Origin: Streptomyces inhibens
GTDB lineage: Bacteria; Actinomycetota; Actinomycetes; Streptomycetales; Streptomycetaceae
Length of the DNA: 42,611 nucleotides
NCBI RefSeq assembly: GCF_003389455.1
Contig: NZ_QUAC01000479.1
Location: forward strand, 1 to 42,611
Direction: 5' to 3'
Part shown: piece after piece, positions 25,401-34,443 of the stretch
Layout: the number at the start of each line of letters is the position of its first letter
How positions within the stretch are numbered: the stretch's first letter is position 1
Made by a program: the position numbers and the translations under genes
Notes under the pieces: generated by a model
What the model saw: only the letters and a program-made list of their open reading frames with translations
Told to the model about the DNA's origin: nothing
Database searches by the model: none

Positions 25401-26786
25401 GCCGGCGCCAAGCAGGTGACCGGCCACGGCGATGTCATGCCGGCCGTCTTCCACGGCGGTGCCGAGCCCGGCAAGGCCGGGGTGGCGGGCAACGGGCTGG
25501 CGCTGGACGGCAAGGACGACTACGCCTCGGTGGACGCGGCGCACTTCAGCACCGAACGGTCCTATGCGGTCACGGCGTGGGCCCGGGTCACCGACGCCAC
25601 CCGTAACCAGACGGTCGTCGCGCAGGACGGCAGCTTCCTCAGCGCCTTCTACCTGTCGTATGAGGCCTCCGGCGGTGTATGGAGCGTGCGCCTGGCCACC
25701 AAGGACGCCACCGAAGGCGGCCTGACCCAGCAACGCGTCGTCTCGAAGCAGAAGGCGAGCATCGGCAAGTGGGCGCACCTGGCCGCCGTGCATGACACGG
25801 TGGACAACACGGTGAGTCTGTATGTCAACGGCATCCTGCAGGGCAGCAGCGCAGCACCGCAGGCCTGGTACGGCGACGGCGCCCTGCAGATCGGCCGGGC
25901 CCTCTACCGCGGCGCCTACACCGACTACTTGGCCGGTCAGATCGATGACGTTCGTATCTTCGACCGCTCGGTCTCCGAGGGTGAGATGCACCAGCTCGTC
26001 CAACGGCGCCCTGTCCTGACCGGCCGCTGGCAGTTCGACCAGGCGGTCGATCCTGGGGTCAACTCCGTATCGCGGGGCCCGGCCATGACACTGGGCGGCA
26101 GCGCGAAGCAGGTGCCCGGGGCTGGATTCCTGGGTGAAGGCGGACTCGTCCTGGACGGCAAACAACAGGACTACGCCTCCAGCGCGGTGCCATTCGACAC
26201 GAGCGAGAGCTTCACGGTGACCGCCTGGGTGCAGGCTGCTTCGGTGCCGTCCCGTCCTTCCGCACTGGTCAGTGCCGAAGGAACCAATGCCAGCAGCTTC
26301 GGCGTCGGTTTTGTGCCCAACCCGAAGGACCCCGCCGCAGAGGGCTTCTGGGAACTGGCCATTCCGCGGGAGGACACAGCTGACGCCGAGATCGACTGGG
26401 CCGGCAATGCGCAGTCCTTCAACAGCGTGACGGACTGGAATCACATCGCGATCGTCTACGACGGTCTCGCCAAACAGGCCCGCATTTACGTCAACGGACA
26501 ACTGGGCGAGGCCGCCTGCATCGACGGAAACGGCGACGGACAGGCCGACGAGGCGGCGTGCGTGGAGGCAGTCCCCTGGGCAGAGAACGTCATCTCCTTC
26601 GAGGCTCTGAAGTCCCTGCAGCTTGGACGGGCCAAGGGCCGAGGCTCCTTCGGGGACTACTGGCCGGGCGCGATCGACGACGTGTGGACGTTCCAGGGCG
26701 CGCTCAGTGACGCGCAGGTCAGCCGGGTCGCAAGCGAGCTGGACGGCTTGCCGACCGAAGTGCCCGACGTCCCCGACGGGGGCTGA
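22464..26786 (+). CDS. Large secreted LamG-domain protein, partner of the RHS protein
   Basis: The ATG at 22464 lies nine bases after GGGGG and gives 1440 residues. The signal peptide has basic residues VRRRRFHRVL and core GISGLLTAGLLPAVLG. Residues about 330-515 form a beta sandwich of DNRLRE type (VYPVFIDPQWSTPRATSWTM, KRLFYQVPTSALAGKSILSA). Three concanavalin-like LamG/jellyroll domains follow at about 749-960, 969-1175 and 1186-1430. Each shows the family pattern: FSVSAWVRPSQI, YAVTAWARVTDA and FTVTAWVQAASV, with LQLYVDGKLVGQT, SLYVNGILQGSS and RIYVNGQLGEAA. LamG domains bind carbohydrate or cell surface ligands. In Streptomyces such a gene commonly stands directly upstream of an RHS gene, so it may help anchoring or target recognition of the toxin. 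A terminator-like hairpin lies between the two. Confidence 0.88.
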   Translation: MSVLVRRRRFHRVLSAGISGLLTAGLLPAVLGPSAWAAPHPSAVATADTTADASDPQAPTEDTALDQAKRTGREVEVTSLRGEAADVVATPEGKLQARQYLRPVRTRASGQWKDIDTDLAKRSDGTVAPKAAAVGLVFSGGGDKPLVTLRKVGRELALSWPGTLPAPVLDGAEATYRDVLPGVDLRMGAQADGFTQLLIVKSAQAAASSELSQLRLKLAADGMDVKETAAGGLEALDKGAGSPVFEAPTPLMWDSSTGGDAAAARKGLKSVPTAGKTARATGRAAAAGAEGDEPSAGESGKLAPVGVDVPAGQDQVVLKPDADVLKGKDTVYPVFIDPQWSTPRATSWTMASKYWASSPQWKFNGDHDAGLGYCDWNYCQPNDTKRLFYQVPTSALAGKSILSAEFVVRNTWSASCNKREVELWRTRPISTSTTWNSQNESGFWQKQLASDSFAYGYEGCAAKDGEFNVRSAVKEAADNRWPTLTFGLKAGSESDGYAWKRFSDKAYLRVTYNRPPPQVKPSQLLMEYGGSCKKSPAPARIRTRGKVYANNVIDPDRDNVQVQFQASWDAGDGKGGIARWKPGLTTAKKSGSDFAVSLPTSIPANKTVSWAVRTYDGAQYSPWSFAGSAEACYFVYDTQQPAAPTIGSGDYPASDPENPDDPWYDGVGQYGTFTVADTHRDVNRYVYGINGDPSGKNAVTTAGGAARNISLQPEKPGLNFVTVQAFDTAGNNSEIRTYRFRVKAGQPERATWQFDERTGATAAKGSTPARSAGLHGGAMPGAEGVAGTAVSLNGTDGYAATDIPVVDTSRGFSVSAWVRPSQIPDHPAIVATQPGNNRPGFELYYSSDLKRWVFNQYTSDSPDAGIARAMAPQPGGVTANSWTHLVGVYDSTAKVLQLYVDGKLVGQTPYADAWNARRGLQLGAGSYGGDPGAFFPGALDEVQIFDRPVSAGEVTRLYGKERIHGPGRPARAVFPLDELAGAKQVTGHGDVMPAVFHGGAEPGKAGVAGNGLALDGKDDYASVDAAHFSTERSYAVTAWARVTDATRNQTVVAQDGSFLSAFYLSYEASGGVWSVRLATKDATEGGLTQQRVVSKQKASIGKWAHLAAVHDTVDNTVSLYVNGILQGSSAAPQAWYGDGALQIGRALYRGAYTDYLAGQIDDVRIFDRSVSEGEMHQLVQRRPVLTGRWQFDQAVDPGVNSVSRGPAMTLGGSAKQVPGAGFLGEGGLVLDGKQQDYASSAVPFDTSESFTVTAWVQAASVPSRPSALVSAEGTNASSFGVGFVPNPKDPAAEGFWELAIPREDTADAEIDWAGNAQSFNSVTDWNHIAIVYDGLAKQARIYVNGQLGEAACIDGNGDGQADEAACVEAVPWAENVISFEALKSLQLGRAKGRGSFGDYWPGAIDDVWTFQGALSDAQVSRVASELDGLPTEVPDVPDGG

Positions 26787-26788
26787 TG

Positions 26789-26822
26789 GTGTGGCGTGCG
26801 GTCCATGGAACGCATGCCACAC
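26789..26822 (+). terminator. Hairpin between LamG and RHS genes
   Basis: GTGTGGCGTGCG at 26789-26800 pairs with CGCATGCCACAC at 26811-26822 across ten bases, with one G-U pair. It starts two bases after the LamG stop. It may terminate or attenuate transcription into the RHS gene 80 bp further on. Confidence 0.75.
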
Positions 26823-26903
26823 ACCGAGCAGATTTTCCTGACGTAGGTATCCGCCGCTGCGCCATGGGCGCACATGCGGTGAGCGGCAAGGGGTGGGACG
26901 GAA

Positions 26904-29900
26904 ATGAACGGCATGCTTGGTCTTGTCAGACGCGTACGACTGCGACGCAGACTCGCCGTGGGCATCTCCACGGTGCTCGTCGGCTCCCTGTTGCCGGTCC
27001 TGCCCGCAGCGGCGCACCCCTCTGCAGTGAGCGGATCGGGCGACCGTGTGGACGCCGGCAAGGCCGTCGCTGGCACCTACGGCGTGCGGGTCAAGCCGCG
27101 GAAGCGCCCTTTGGGACCACGCACCCCCGAGGAGCGCCCCAGGAGCGTCTGGCCCAAGGCCGCCACGGCAACCATCCGCCTCACACAGCGCGACGCCGCA
27201 CCGCCGGCAACGACGGCCAACGGCAAGGGCGAGGGGCTCCCCCTGACTCTCGCTCCCGCCCAAGTCGCATCGCGACGGTCGGCGAAGGCCACAGGCACGC
27301 ACCCAAGAGCGTTACCCGGCGCGGTGACCGCGCACATCCTCGGTCAGCAGCACAGTCGCCGGGCCGGCATCGAGGGAATGCTGTTCACCCTCCAGCCCGC
27401 TGGCGGCTCCACCGCGGCCGCCGGGCAGCAGCCCGGTCCGCTGCAGGTGAACGTCGACTACAGCGACTTCGCCGGTGCGTACGGCGGTGGATACGCCGCC
27501 CGGCTGCGCCTCGTGGAGCTGCCGGCGTGTGCGGCAACCACGCCGGAAAAGGATGCCTGCCGCACGGCGAAGCCGCTCGCCACCAGCAACAACACGGAAA
27601 AACACACTCTGACGGCGTCCTCCGTGCCGCTGCGGGCGAACGGGCCCACCGTCCTCGCGGCGGTCGGTGACGACAAGAGCATCAAGGGCGACTACAAGGC
27701 CACCAGCCTGGCCCCCTCCGCCACGTGGAACACCAATCTCAACACCGGTGACTTCACTTGGTCCTACGACATGGCCGTCCCCGAGGTCCCCGGCGGCCTC
27801 AAGCCGAGCGTGGGCCTGTCGTACTCCTCCGGGTCCATCGACGGCCGCACCGGCAACAGCAACAACCAGGGGTCCTGGGTCGGTGACGGCTTCGAGCTGT
27901 GGCCCGGCTACATCGAGCGCCGCTACAAGCCCTGCTCCGACGACGGGGAGAAGCACGCCGACGGGAACAAGCCCGGTGACCTGTGCTGGGGTTACGACAA
28001 CGCCTTCATCTCCTTCAACGGCAAGGCCGGCGAACTTGTCCCGGCCGGCAAGGACGAGTGGAAACTCCAGAACGACGACGGCACGAAGATCAAGCGACTG
28101 GCGTCCTCCGCGCGGGACAACGGTGACAACGACAACGAATACTGGGAACTGACCGACCCCTCTGGCACCCGCTTCTACTTCGGCTACCACAAGCTGCCCG
28201 GCTGGGCGGCCGGCAAGGACACCACCGACTCGACCTGGACCGTCCCGGTCTTCGGCAACAACAGCGGCGAGGACTGCCACAAGGACGCCTTCAAGGACTC
28301 CTGGTGTCAGCAGGCCTGGCGCTGGAACCTCGACTACGTCGTCGACCCGCACAGCAACGCGATCGCGTACTACTACGACAAAGAGACCAACTCCTACGGC
28401 CGCGACCTGAACAAGGACGACGACACCCCCTACACCCGCGGCGGCTACCTCAAGCGCATCGAATACGGCCGCGCCTCCGCCGACCTCTACGCCGGCAAGC
28501 CGCTCGCCCAGGTGTCCTTCACCAACTCCGAACGCTGCCTGCCCCAGACCGGGGTCACCTGCGCCGCCGACACCATCGACGCCAAGAGCTTCTACTGGTA
28601 CGACACACCCTGGGACCTGAACTGCAAGGCCGGCACTGCCTGCGACCAGGGCCGGCTCTCCCCCACCTTCTGGACCCGCAAGCGCCTGACCGGTGTCACC
28701 ACCGAGGTCCTCAAGGACGGCGCCCTCACCCCGGTCGACTCCTGGGCTTTGAACCACCGCTGGGGCAAGGCCGACGTCGACTACCAGCTGGAGCTGGAAT
28801 CGATCCAGCACACTGGTCGCACCGACACCACACCTCTCACCCTGCCGAAGACCACCTTCGCCTACACCCAGCTCGCCAACCGGCTCGACAAGACCGGGGA
28901 CGGCTACGCCCCGTACGTCAAGGACCGCCTGTCAACCATCGACGACGAATACGGCGGCCAGATCGACGTCAACTACTCCTCGGCCGCCTGCTCGTTCGAC
29001 AGCCTGCCCACCCCCGAGTCCAACACCACGCGGTGCTTCCCACAGTTCATCGGCGGAAGCTCCAGCGACGACATGGACAAGGAGTGGTTCAACAAATACG
29101 TCGTCACCTCCGTCACCACCACCGACCGCACCGGCGGCGCCCCCGACCAGGTCACCCGCTACAGCTACCTCGGCGACGCGGCCTGGCACTACGACGATGA
29201 CGACGGGCTGACCAAGGAGAAGTTCAAGACCTGGTCCCAGTGGCGCGGCTACGGGCACGTACGCGTCCAGACCGGCGGTCAGGGCACTGCCGCGGACGCC
29301 ATGAAGACGCAGGAGGAAAGCTACTTCCTGCGCGGCATGGACGGCGACCGCAAGGCCTCCGGTGGCGGCAGCAAGGACGTCAGCGTCGCCCTCGACGAGG
29401 GTGAGGGCGAGCCTCTCACCGACGACGCCTCCGCGGCCGGCTTCCCCTTCAAGACCGTCTCCTACTCCGCACCCGGCAAAAAGGTCCTGGCCAAGACGGT
29501 CAGCCGGCCCTGGCACCACGAGACGGCCAAGAAGGTCCGCGACTGGGGCACCGTCACCGCGAACTTCACCGGCACAGCCAGCACCCGCGCCTGGACCTCC
29601 CTCGATGACGGAGCCGGTGCGAAGTGGCGCACAACGACCACCGCCTCGACCTTCGACACCGTCGCCGGGCGTGTCAAGGAAGTCAGCGACCGCGGCGACG
29701 ACAGCACTACCGACGACGACCGGTGCACCCGCACCAGCTACGCCACCAACACCGACAAGAACATCCTCACCCTGCCCGCGCGGGTCGAGACCGTCGCCAC
29801 CGAATGCGGCAGCAGCCCGGACCGGTCCAAGGACGTCATCTCCGACGTCCGCACCGCCTACGACGCGGCCGGTTACGGCGCCGCGCCCACCAAGGGCGAC

Positions 29901-32900
29901 GCCACCGCCGTCGCCAGGCTGAAGAAGCACGATGGCACCACGGCCACCTACCTGGAGACCGGCACCACCTACGACAGTTACGGACGCCCGGAGAAGGTCA
30001 CCGACCTCACGGCCAACGTCACCGCCATCGGCGACAGCGCGCCCACCCGCACCGCCCGCAGCGACGGCCGCACCACCACCACGGCCTACACACCGGCCAC
30101 CGGCCTGCCCACCAAGACCGTCACCACGACGCCCCCCGCCGACGCCAAGGACAGCACCACCGCCCAGACCACCACGACCGAACTCGACCCGCTGCGTGGC
30201 GTGCCCGCCGCAACCGTCGACACCAACGGCAAGCGCACCATCCTGAAGTACGACGCTCTGGGCCGCTCCGTGAAGGTGTGGCTAGCGGACCGCCGGAGCA
30301 CCTCGCTGCTGCCCAACTACCAGTTCGACTACTACGTCGAAGAGGGCAAACCGGCCACCGTCGCCACCCGCACCCTCACCCCGGAAGGCGGCACCCAGGC
30401 CGTCTCCTACACCCTCTACGACGGCTACCTCCGTACACGCCAGACCCAGGCACCGGGGCCCGACGCCGGATGGCTGATCAGCGACACCTTCTACGACGAA
30501 CGCGGCCTGGCAGCAAAGACCTTCGCCCCGTACTACGTGGCCAAGAAGCCTGAACGTGAGCTCTTCAAGCCCATCGATGCGCTCAGCGTCGAGACCCAGA
30601 CATGGAAGACGTACGACGGGCTGGGCCGGGAGATCGAGTCACGCGACGTCGCCGGCAACGGTGAGGGAGGCAAGGTCCTCTCCGTCACCAGCACCCTCTA
30701 CGGCGGGGATCGCACCACCGTCATTCCGCCCCAGGGCGGCACCGCCACCACTACGGTGACCGACGTCCGCGGCCAGACGACCCAGCTCCTGCAACACCAC
30801 ACCCGCGCCGCCGACGCTCCGGCCGAAACCACCCGCTACTCCTACACCCCGGCGGGCCGACTCGAAAACGTCACCGACCCGGCAGGCAACAAGTGGGCCT
30901 ACCAATACGACCAGCTCGGCAACCAGACCTGGTCCAAAGACCCCGACAAGGGCACAACAAAGGCCACATTCAACGACCGCAGCCAGCAGACCTCCACCGA
31001 GGACGCCAACGGAGCCGTGCTGGCCACCGTCTACGACGGCCTCGGCCGCAAGACGGAACTGCACGACAAGACACCGGACGGCCCGCTGCGCGCCAAGTGG
31101 GTCTACGACACCGTGGCCGGGGCGAAGGGACAACTCGCCGAGTCCACCCGCTACCTCGACGGCAAGGCCTACACCAACAAGATCACCCAGTACGACCCGG
31201 TCTACCGGCCCCAGCGCACCGCCACCGTCATCCCCGACTCCGAAGGCGCGCTCGCCGGCACCTACACCGCCAGTACCAGCTTGTACGCGAACGGTCTGCC
31301 CCGAGGGCGCAGCGTCTCCCAGGCAGGCAACATCCTCGGCAAGGGCTGGAACTACACCTACGACGACCGCACGATGCGGGTGACATCTATCTACGGCACC
31401 GGCATCCGCTCCGACGCCGCCTACACGCTCACCGGCAAGCCCCTCACCTACCGGGTCGTCGGCAGCGGTAAGCCCACCCAGGTCACCAACACCTACGAGT
31501 GGGGCACCCAGCGCCTGTCCAATTCCCGCGTCGACCGCCAGGATGTCGTCGGCGTCGACCAGTCCGCCACCTACGGCTACGACCCCGCCGGCAACGTCAC
31601 CTCACTCTCCGACGTCTCCCGCTCCGGCACCGACACCCAGTGCTTCACCTACGACTACCTACGCCGGCTCGCCGAAGCCTGGACCCAGGACGAAAAGACC
31701 TGCGCCGACAAGCCCGCCGGCAACCTGATCGCCGGCCCGGCCCCCTACTGGCAGTCCTACGGCTACGACACCGCCGGAAACCGCACCACCCTCACCCAGC
31801 ACGACCCCACCGGTAACACGGCCAAGGACACCAAGAGCACCTACACCTACCCCAAGCCCGGCACGCCCCAGCCCCACACCCTCACCTCCGTCGACACCAC
31901 CAGCCCGACCGGCACGCGCGCAAGCAGCTACCACTACGACAACACCGGCAACACCACTACGCGCCTGCTGCACGGTGATGAGCAGTCCCTGCGCTGGGAC
32001 GCCGAGGGGCACCTCTCCAGCGTCACCGAACCGGCGGGCGACAGCGGCACCAAGAACACCTCCTACGTCTATGACGCCGACGGCAACCGCCTGATCACCC
32101 ACACCGACGACAGGACCACCCTCTACCTCGGCGACCACACCGAAATCACCCTCGACAAGGGCGCCGACAAACCCAAAGCCACCCGCTACATCCCCCTCGG
32201 CAGCGGCAACCAGGCCGTCCTCGCCGACGACGGCACCTACACCATCACCGTCGCCGACCGCCTCGGCACCAGCCAACTCGCCATCAACGCCACCGACCAA
32301 TCCCTCACCCAACGCCGCAACCTCCCCTTCGGCGGCCCCCGCGGCACCAAACCCACCCACTGGCCAGACTCCAAGGGCTACGTCGGAGGCACCGACGACA
32401 CGGCCGACACAGGGCTGACCCACCTCGGGGCACGTGAATACGACCCGGAGACCGGGCGCTTCATCGCAGTCGACCCCGTCATGGACCTGATCGACCCCCA
32501 GCAGATCAACGGCTACACCTACGGCAACAACAACCCGCTCACCTTCAACGACCCCACCGGCCAAACCTTCGCCAACCCCGACGGCAGCGGCGGAACCGGA
32601 GTCGTCCACAACAGCCACGGCGGCATGCGCCTCTCCGGCTCCAAGGACTACATCCCCGGCCCCGGATCCTGCATCCAGCCCTACTGCCACACCCCCTACA
32701 ACGGACCGGTCTATCGCAACGCGGGACAGCAGGCGGCCGCGCAGTACATGTGCGGATGCGAGCGGCCTGAAAGACTGGTTTTCCAGGAAAGACCACGGTC
32801 CGAGTGGTTCCCCGCTGACAGCATCGCCGGCAAGGCGGAACGCGGTGACTGGCTCGGCGCCCTCAGCGACCTCTGGAATGGACCTACTTGCCAGCCCGGC

Positions 32901-33335
32901 GACCTGTGCGAAAACATGGCATACGGCGTTATGCCTATTGTTCCAGGGGGTTCTGGAGGGCTGCCCAGGCAAATCCCCCAGCGCGCTATCCCCAGCGGGC
33001 CAGGGCTCAGAACCATCTCAGAGGCCAAGCTCAGCCCGAACGATGCTCGACGTATCCAAAATGCCGCGGACAAAATGGGTTACCCAATAATTGTGGTCGG
33101 GAGCCGCGTCGGCGCCAAGGGCGGCCCTAACCCTACGTCAGACTGGGATTACATATTGAGCGGCCCATCAAGAGCGAGAAGCCGAGTAAAGAACTCCCTA
33201 CCGAGGGGGAGTGGTGACGGCGAGGGAAGCGGCAGAGGTCGCGATTTCTTTCAGCGCTACAATCCAAGTCGTCCGGACTATTCAGAATTGGATCCGACGC
33301 GCCCCCACGTCATATTCCAGCCCAGAGAAAGGTAA
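26904..33335 (+). CDS. RHS-repeat polymorphic toxin with nucleotidyltransferase-like C-terminal tip
   Basis: ATG 26904 follows GGGACGGAA and starts a 2143-residue protein with a Sec signal peptide (RRRLAVGISTVLVGSLLPVL then PAAAHP). An actinobacterial N-terminal shell region contains FTWSYDMAVPEVPGGLKPSV. Many YD repeats follow (YDPAGNVTSL, YDTAGNRTTL, YDADGNRL), and the RHS core ends with GRFIAVDPVMDLIDPQQING and NNNPLTFNDPTGQ near residue 1885. The remaining 258 residues are the variable tip. At about residue 2060, IIVVGSRVGAKGG and TSDWDYIL match the GS...SDxD metal site of the polymerase-beta nucleotidyltransferase fold. The end reads RPDYSELDPTRPHVIFQPRE. RHS proteins release such tips into rival cells, and an NTase tip would modify tRNA, RNA or protein. 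The tip is less GC-rich than the shell, as expected for an exchanged cassette. Confidence 0.88.
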   Translation: MNGMLGLVRRVRLRRRLAVGISTVLVGSLLPVLPAAAHPSAVSGSGDRVDAGKAVAGTYGVRVKPRKRPLGPRTPEERPRSVWPKAATATIRLTQRDAAPPATTANGKGEGLPLTLAPAQVASRRSAKATGTHPRALPGAVTAHILGQQHSRRAGIEGMLFTLQPAGGSTAAAGQQPGPLQVNVDYSDFAGAYGGGYAARLRLVELPACAATTPEKDACRTAKPLATSNNTEKHTLTASSVPLRANGPTVLAAVGDDKSIKGDYKATSLAPSATWNTNLNTGDFTWSYDMAVPEVPGGLKPSVGLSYSSGSIDGRTGNSNNQGSWVGDGFELWPGYIERRYKPCSDDGEKHADGNKPGDLCWGYDNAFISFNGKAGELVPAGKDEWKLQNDDGTKIKRLASSARDNGDNDNEYWELTDPSGTRFYFGYHKLPGWAAGKDTTDSTWTVPVFGNNSGEDCHKDAFKDSWCQQAWRWNLDYVVDPHSNAIAYYYDKETNSYGRDLNKDDDTPYTRGGYLKRIEYGRASADLYAGKPLAQVSFTNSERCLPQTGVTCAADTIDAKSFYWYDTPWDLNCKAGTACDQGRLSPTFWTRKRLTGVTTEVLKDGALTPVDSWALNHRWGKADVDYQLELESIQHTGRTDTTPLTLPKTTFAYTQLANRLDKTGDGYAPYVKDRLSTIDDEYGGQIDVNYSSAACSFDSLPTPESNTTRCFPQFIGGSSSDDMDKEWFNKYVVTSVTTTDRTGGAPDQVTRYSYLGDAAWHYDDDDGLTKEKFKTWSQWRGYGHVRVQTGGQGTAADAMKTQEESYFLRGMDGDRKASGGGSKDVSVALDEGEGEPLTDDASAAGFPFKTVSYSAPGKKVLAKTVSRPWHHETAKKVRDWGTVTANFTGTASTRAWTSLDDGAGAKWRTTTTASTFDTVAGRVKEVSDRGDDSTTDDDRCTRTSYATNTDKNILTLPARVETVATECGSSPDRSKDVISDVRTAYDAAGYGAAPTKGDATAVARLKKHDGTTATYLETGTTYDSYGRPEKVTDLTANVTAIGDSAPTRTARSDGRTTTTAYTPATGLPTKTVTTTPPADAKDSTTAQTTTTELDPLRGVPAATVDTNGKRTILKYDALGRSVKVWLADRRSTSLLPNYQFDYYVEEGKPATVATRTLTPEGGTQAVSYTLYDGYLRTRQTQAPGPDAGWLISDTFYDERGLAAKTFAPYYVAKKPERELFKPIDALSVETQTWKTYDGLGREIESRDVAGNGEGGKVLSVTSTLYGGDRTTVIPPQGGTATTTVTDVRGQTTQLLQHHTRAADAPAETTRYSYTPAGRLENVTDPAGNKWAYQYDQLGNQTWSKDPDKGTTKATFNDRSQQTSTEDANGAVLATVYDGLGRKTELHDKTPDGPLRAKWVYDTVAGAKGQLAESTRYLDGKAYTNKITQYDPVYRPQRTATVIPDSEGALAGTYTASTSLYANGLPRGRSVSQAGNILGKGWNYTYDDRTMRVTSIYGTGIRSDAAYTLTGKPLTYRVVGSGKPTQVTNTYEWGTQRLSNSRVDRQDVVGVDQSATYGYDPAGNVTSLSDVSRSGTDTQCFTYDYLRRLAEAWTQDEKTCADKPAGNLIAGPAPYWQSYGYDTAGNRTTLTQHDPTGNTAKDTKSTYTYPKPGTPQPHTLTSVDTTSPTGTRASSYHYDNTGNTTTRLLHGDEQSLRWDAEGHLSSVTEPAGDSGTKNTSYVYDADGNRLITHTDDRTTLYLGDHTEITLDKGADKPKATRYIPLGSGNQAVLADDGTYTITVADRLGTSQLAINATDQSLTQRRNLPFGGPRGTKPTHWPDSKGYVGGTDDTADTGLTHLGAREYDPETGRFIAVDPVMDLIDPQQINGYTYGNNNPLTFNDPTGQTFANPDGSGGTGVVHNSHGGMRLSGSKDYIPGPGSCIQPYCHTPYNGPVYRNAGQQAAAQYMCGCERPERLVFQERPRSEWFPADSIAGKAERGDWLGALSDLWNGPTCQPGDLCENMAYGVMPIVPGGSGGLPRQIPQRAIPSGPGLRTISEAKLSPNDARRIQNAADKMGYPIIVVGSRVGAKGGPNPTSDWDYILSGPSRARSRVKNSLPRGSGDGEGSGRGRDFFQRYNPSRPDYSELDPTRPHVIFQPRER

Positions 33336-33339
33336 CGCC

Positions 33340-33726
33340 ATGAAACCCTCGGAACGAATCATCAACGAAATGGCCCAAGGGCTCTTCTCCCTAGAGGAGG
33401 GCGTGAAATGGTTCTCCTCACTAGAGGAGGACGACAAAAAGGAAGTACTGCATGAAATCGTTCGCTACGCCATGCAGGCCCACATCACAACGCAGGACGG
33501 CCGGGAAGGCGTGGTCAAATCCGGCGTGAAGCCCACCATGACCCCTGCGGTGTTGATCACCCGAGAACCCATCGTCGAGCGGATGGGGACCATCATCAAT
33601 CTTCCAGCGGCGGAGAACACGAAGGCATTTCGCGTGCTCATCTCTGCTTTCTCCGTGGCAGACACGCGCCGCAGGGAAACGGAGTGCCGGGGAGTCTGCA
33701 GTCACGAATGGCATAATCTGGAGTAA
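33340..33726 (+). CDS. DUF5958 family protein, candidate immunity protein for the RHS tip
   Basis: The gene begins five bases after the RHS stop and encodes 128 residues. Sequence marks are SERIINEMAQGLFSLEEGVK, WFSSLEEDDKKEVLHEIVRY, MQAHITTQDGREGVVKSGVK and PTMTPAVLI, with TECRGVCSHEWHNLE at the end. I recognise this as the DUF5958 family, seen several times next to polymorphic toxins in Streptomyces. The C-terminal C-x(3)-C-x-HEWH cluster could hold a metal. Its position right after the toxin tip is the standard place for the cognate immunity gene. Like the toxin tip it is less GC-rich than the RHS shell. Immunity function is inferred from context only. Confidence 0.75.
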   Translation: MKPSERIINEMAQGLFSLEEGVKWFSSLEEDDKKEVLHEIVRYAMQAHITTQDGREGVVKSGVKPTMTPAVLITREPIVERMGTIINLPAAENTKAFRVLISAFSVADTRRRETECRGVCSHEWHNLE

Positions 33727-33733
33727 ATGCCAC

Positions 33734-34207
33734 ATGGGGCTCACCAGGGACCGCTCACTCAGCTTTTCCGAGCTGCTGAGCCGGGCCAAGGATGCGGGCA
33801 TTTCACTGCGCCCCCGCGGGACGCAGACAGGTCCGCTCAGGGCTGACCACCTCCGCAAACTCCGCCTCGGCGACTTCCGCGAGAAGATTTCCGAATCCGT
33901 GGGAGCGAGGGATATGCAACGAATCAGGACTACTTCGATGCGCAGTAGCCGGATGGGGCTCGCCTGCTTCGTGTGCGGCCTGGCCCAAGGGGTCCCTCCG
34001 TGGGGAGACGATGGGAAAACTCCGACTTTCGATATCTGTCCCTGCTGCGGCTCGGAATTTGGATACGAAGACGCCACAGATGCTGGCGTGTTCAGAGCCC
34101 GAAGGCGTTGGAGTGAACGCGGATACGCATGGGAAGACCCGAAAGCCAGGCCCGAAGGGTGGGACTTCGGAGTCCAGCTCCAAAACGCGCTTCAGAAGAA
34201 TGGGTAG
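33734..34207 (+). CDS. Zinc-ribbon-like small protein after the toxin-immunity pair
   Basis: The frame opens at 33734 and encodes 157 residues. The second half is a recognised small-protein type: GLACFVCGLAQGVPPWGDD, FDICPCCGSEFGYEDAT, RARRRWSERGYAWEDPKARP and EGWDFGVQLQNAL. The CxxC and CPCCGxEFGYxD pairs suggest a bound zinc or a rubredoxin-like site. Proteins of this kind are usually about 80-100 residues, so the true start may be ATG 33914 (after GAGGG) with the first 60 residues (SFSELLSRAKDAGISLRPRG) belonging to another remnant. Proteins of this type are frequent among immunity genes downstream of toxins, so this could be a second or orphan immunity gene. Confidence 0.65.
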   Translation: MGLTRDRSLSFSELLSRAKDAGISLRPRGTQTGPLRADHLRKLRLGDFREKISESVGARDMQRIRTTSMRSSRMGLACFVCGLAQGVPPWGDDGKTPTFDICPCCGSEFGYEDATDAGVFRARRRWSERGYAWEDPKARPEGWDFGVQLQNALQKNG

Positions 34208-34443
34208 ATACTTCGGAGACCAGGTGAGGGGTTATGCTCACCCCGTTTCTCCCCCTGGTCAAGGTGCTGCCGTTTCCGGTAGTGGCGTAGGCCGTCCTTG
34301 ACAGCAGCGCAACCGGCCGCCGGCGCCCCTCATTCTGAGGATCTTCTTGCTCCACCTCGCGGCGCCGCGGCCGGGAAGTTGATGGCTTGACCTTGCCGCC
34401 CGAGCCGGGCGTGGGCGTCCGCAGAGGACCGCGCCAGTTTGGT

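Noticed and set aside
24405..27302. 965-codon open frame on the minus strand across the LamG gene
   Set aside because: It is antisense to a gene with three recognisable LamG domains and crosses the hairpin and the RHS start. Long shadow frames are expected in high-GC DNA.
27312..28811. 499-codon minus-strand frame rich in Val and Gly within the RHS gene
   Set aside because: It is the mirror of the RHS shell. Its composition is that of a shadow frame and no domain is visible.
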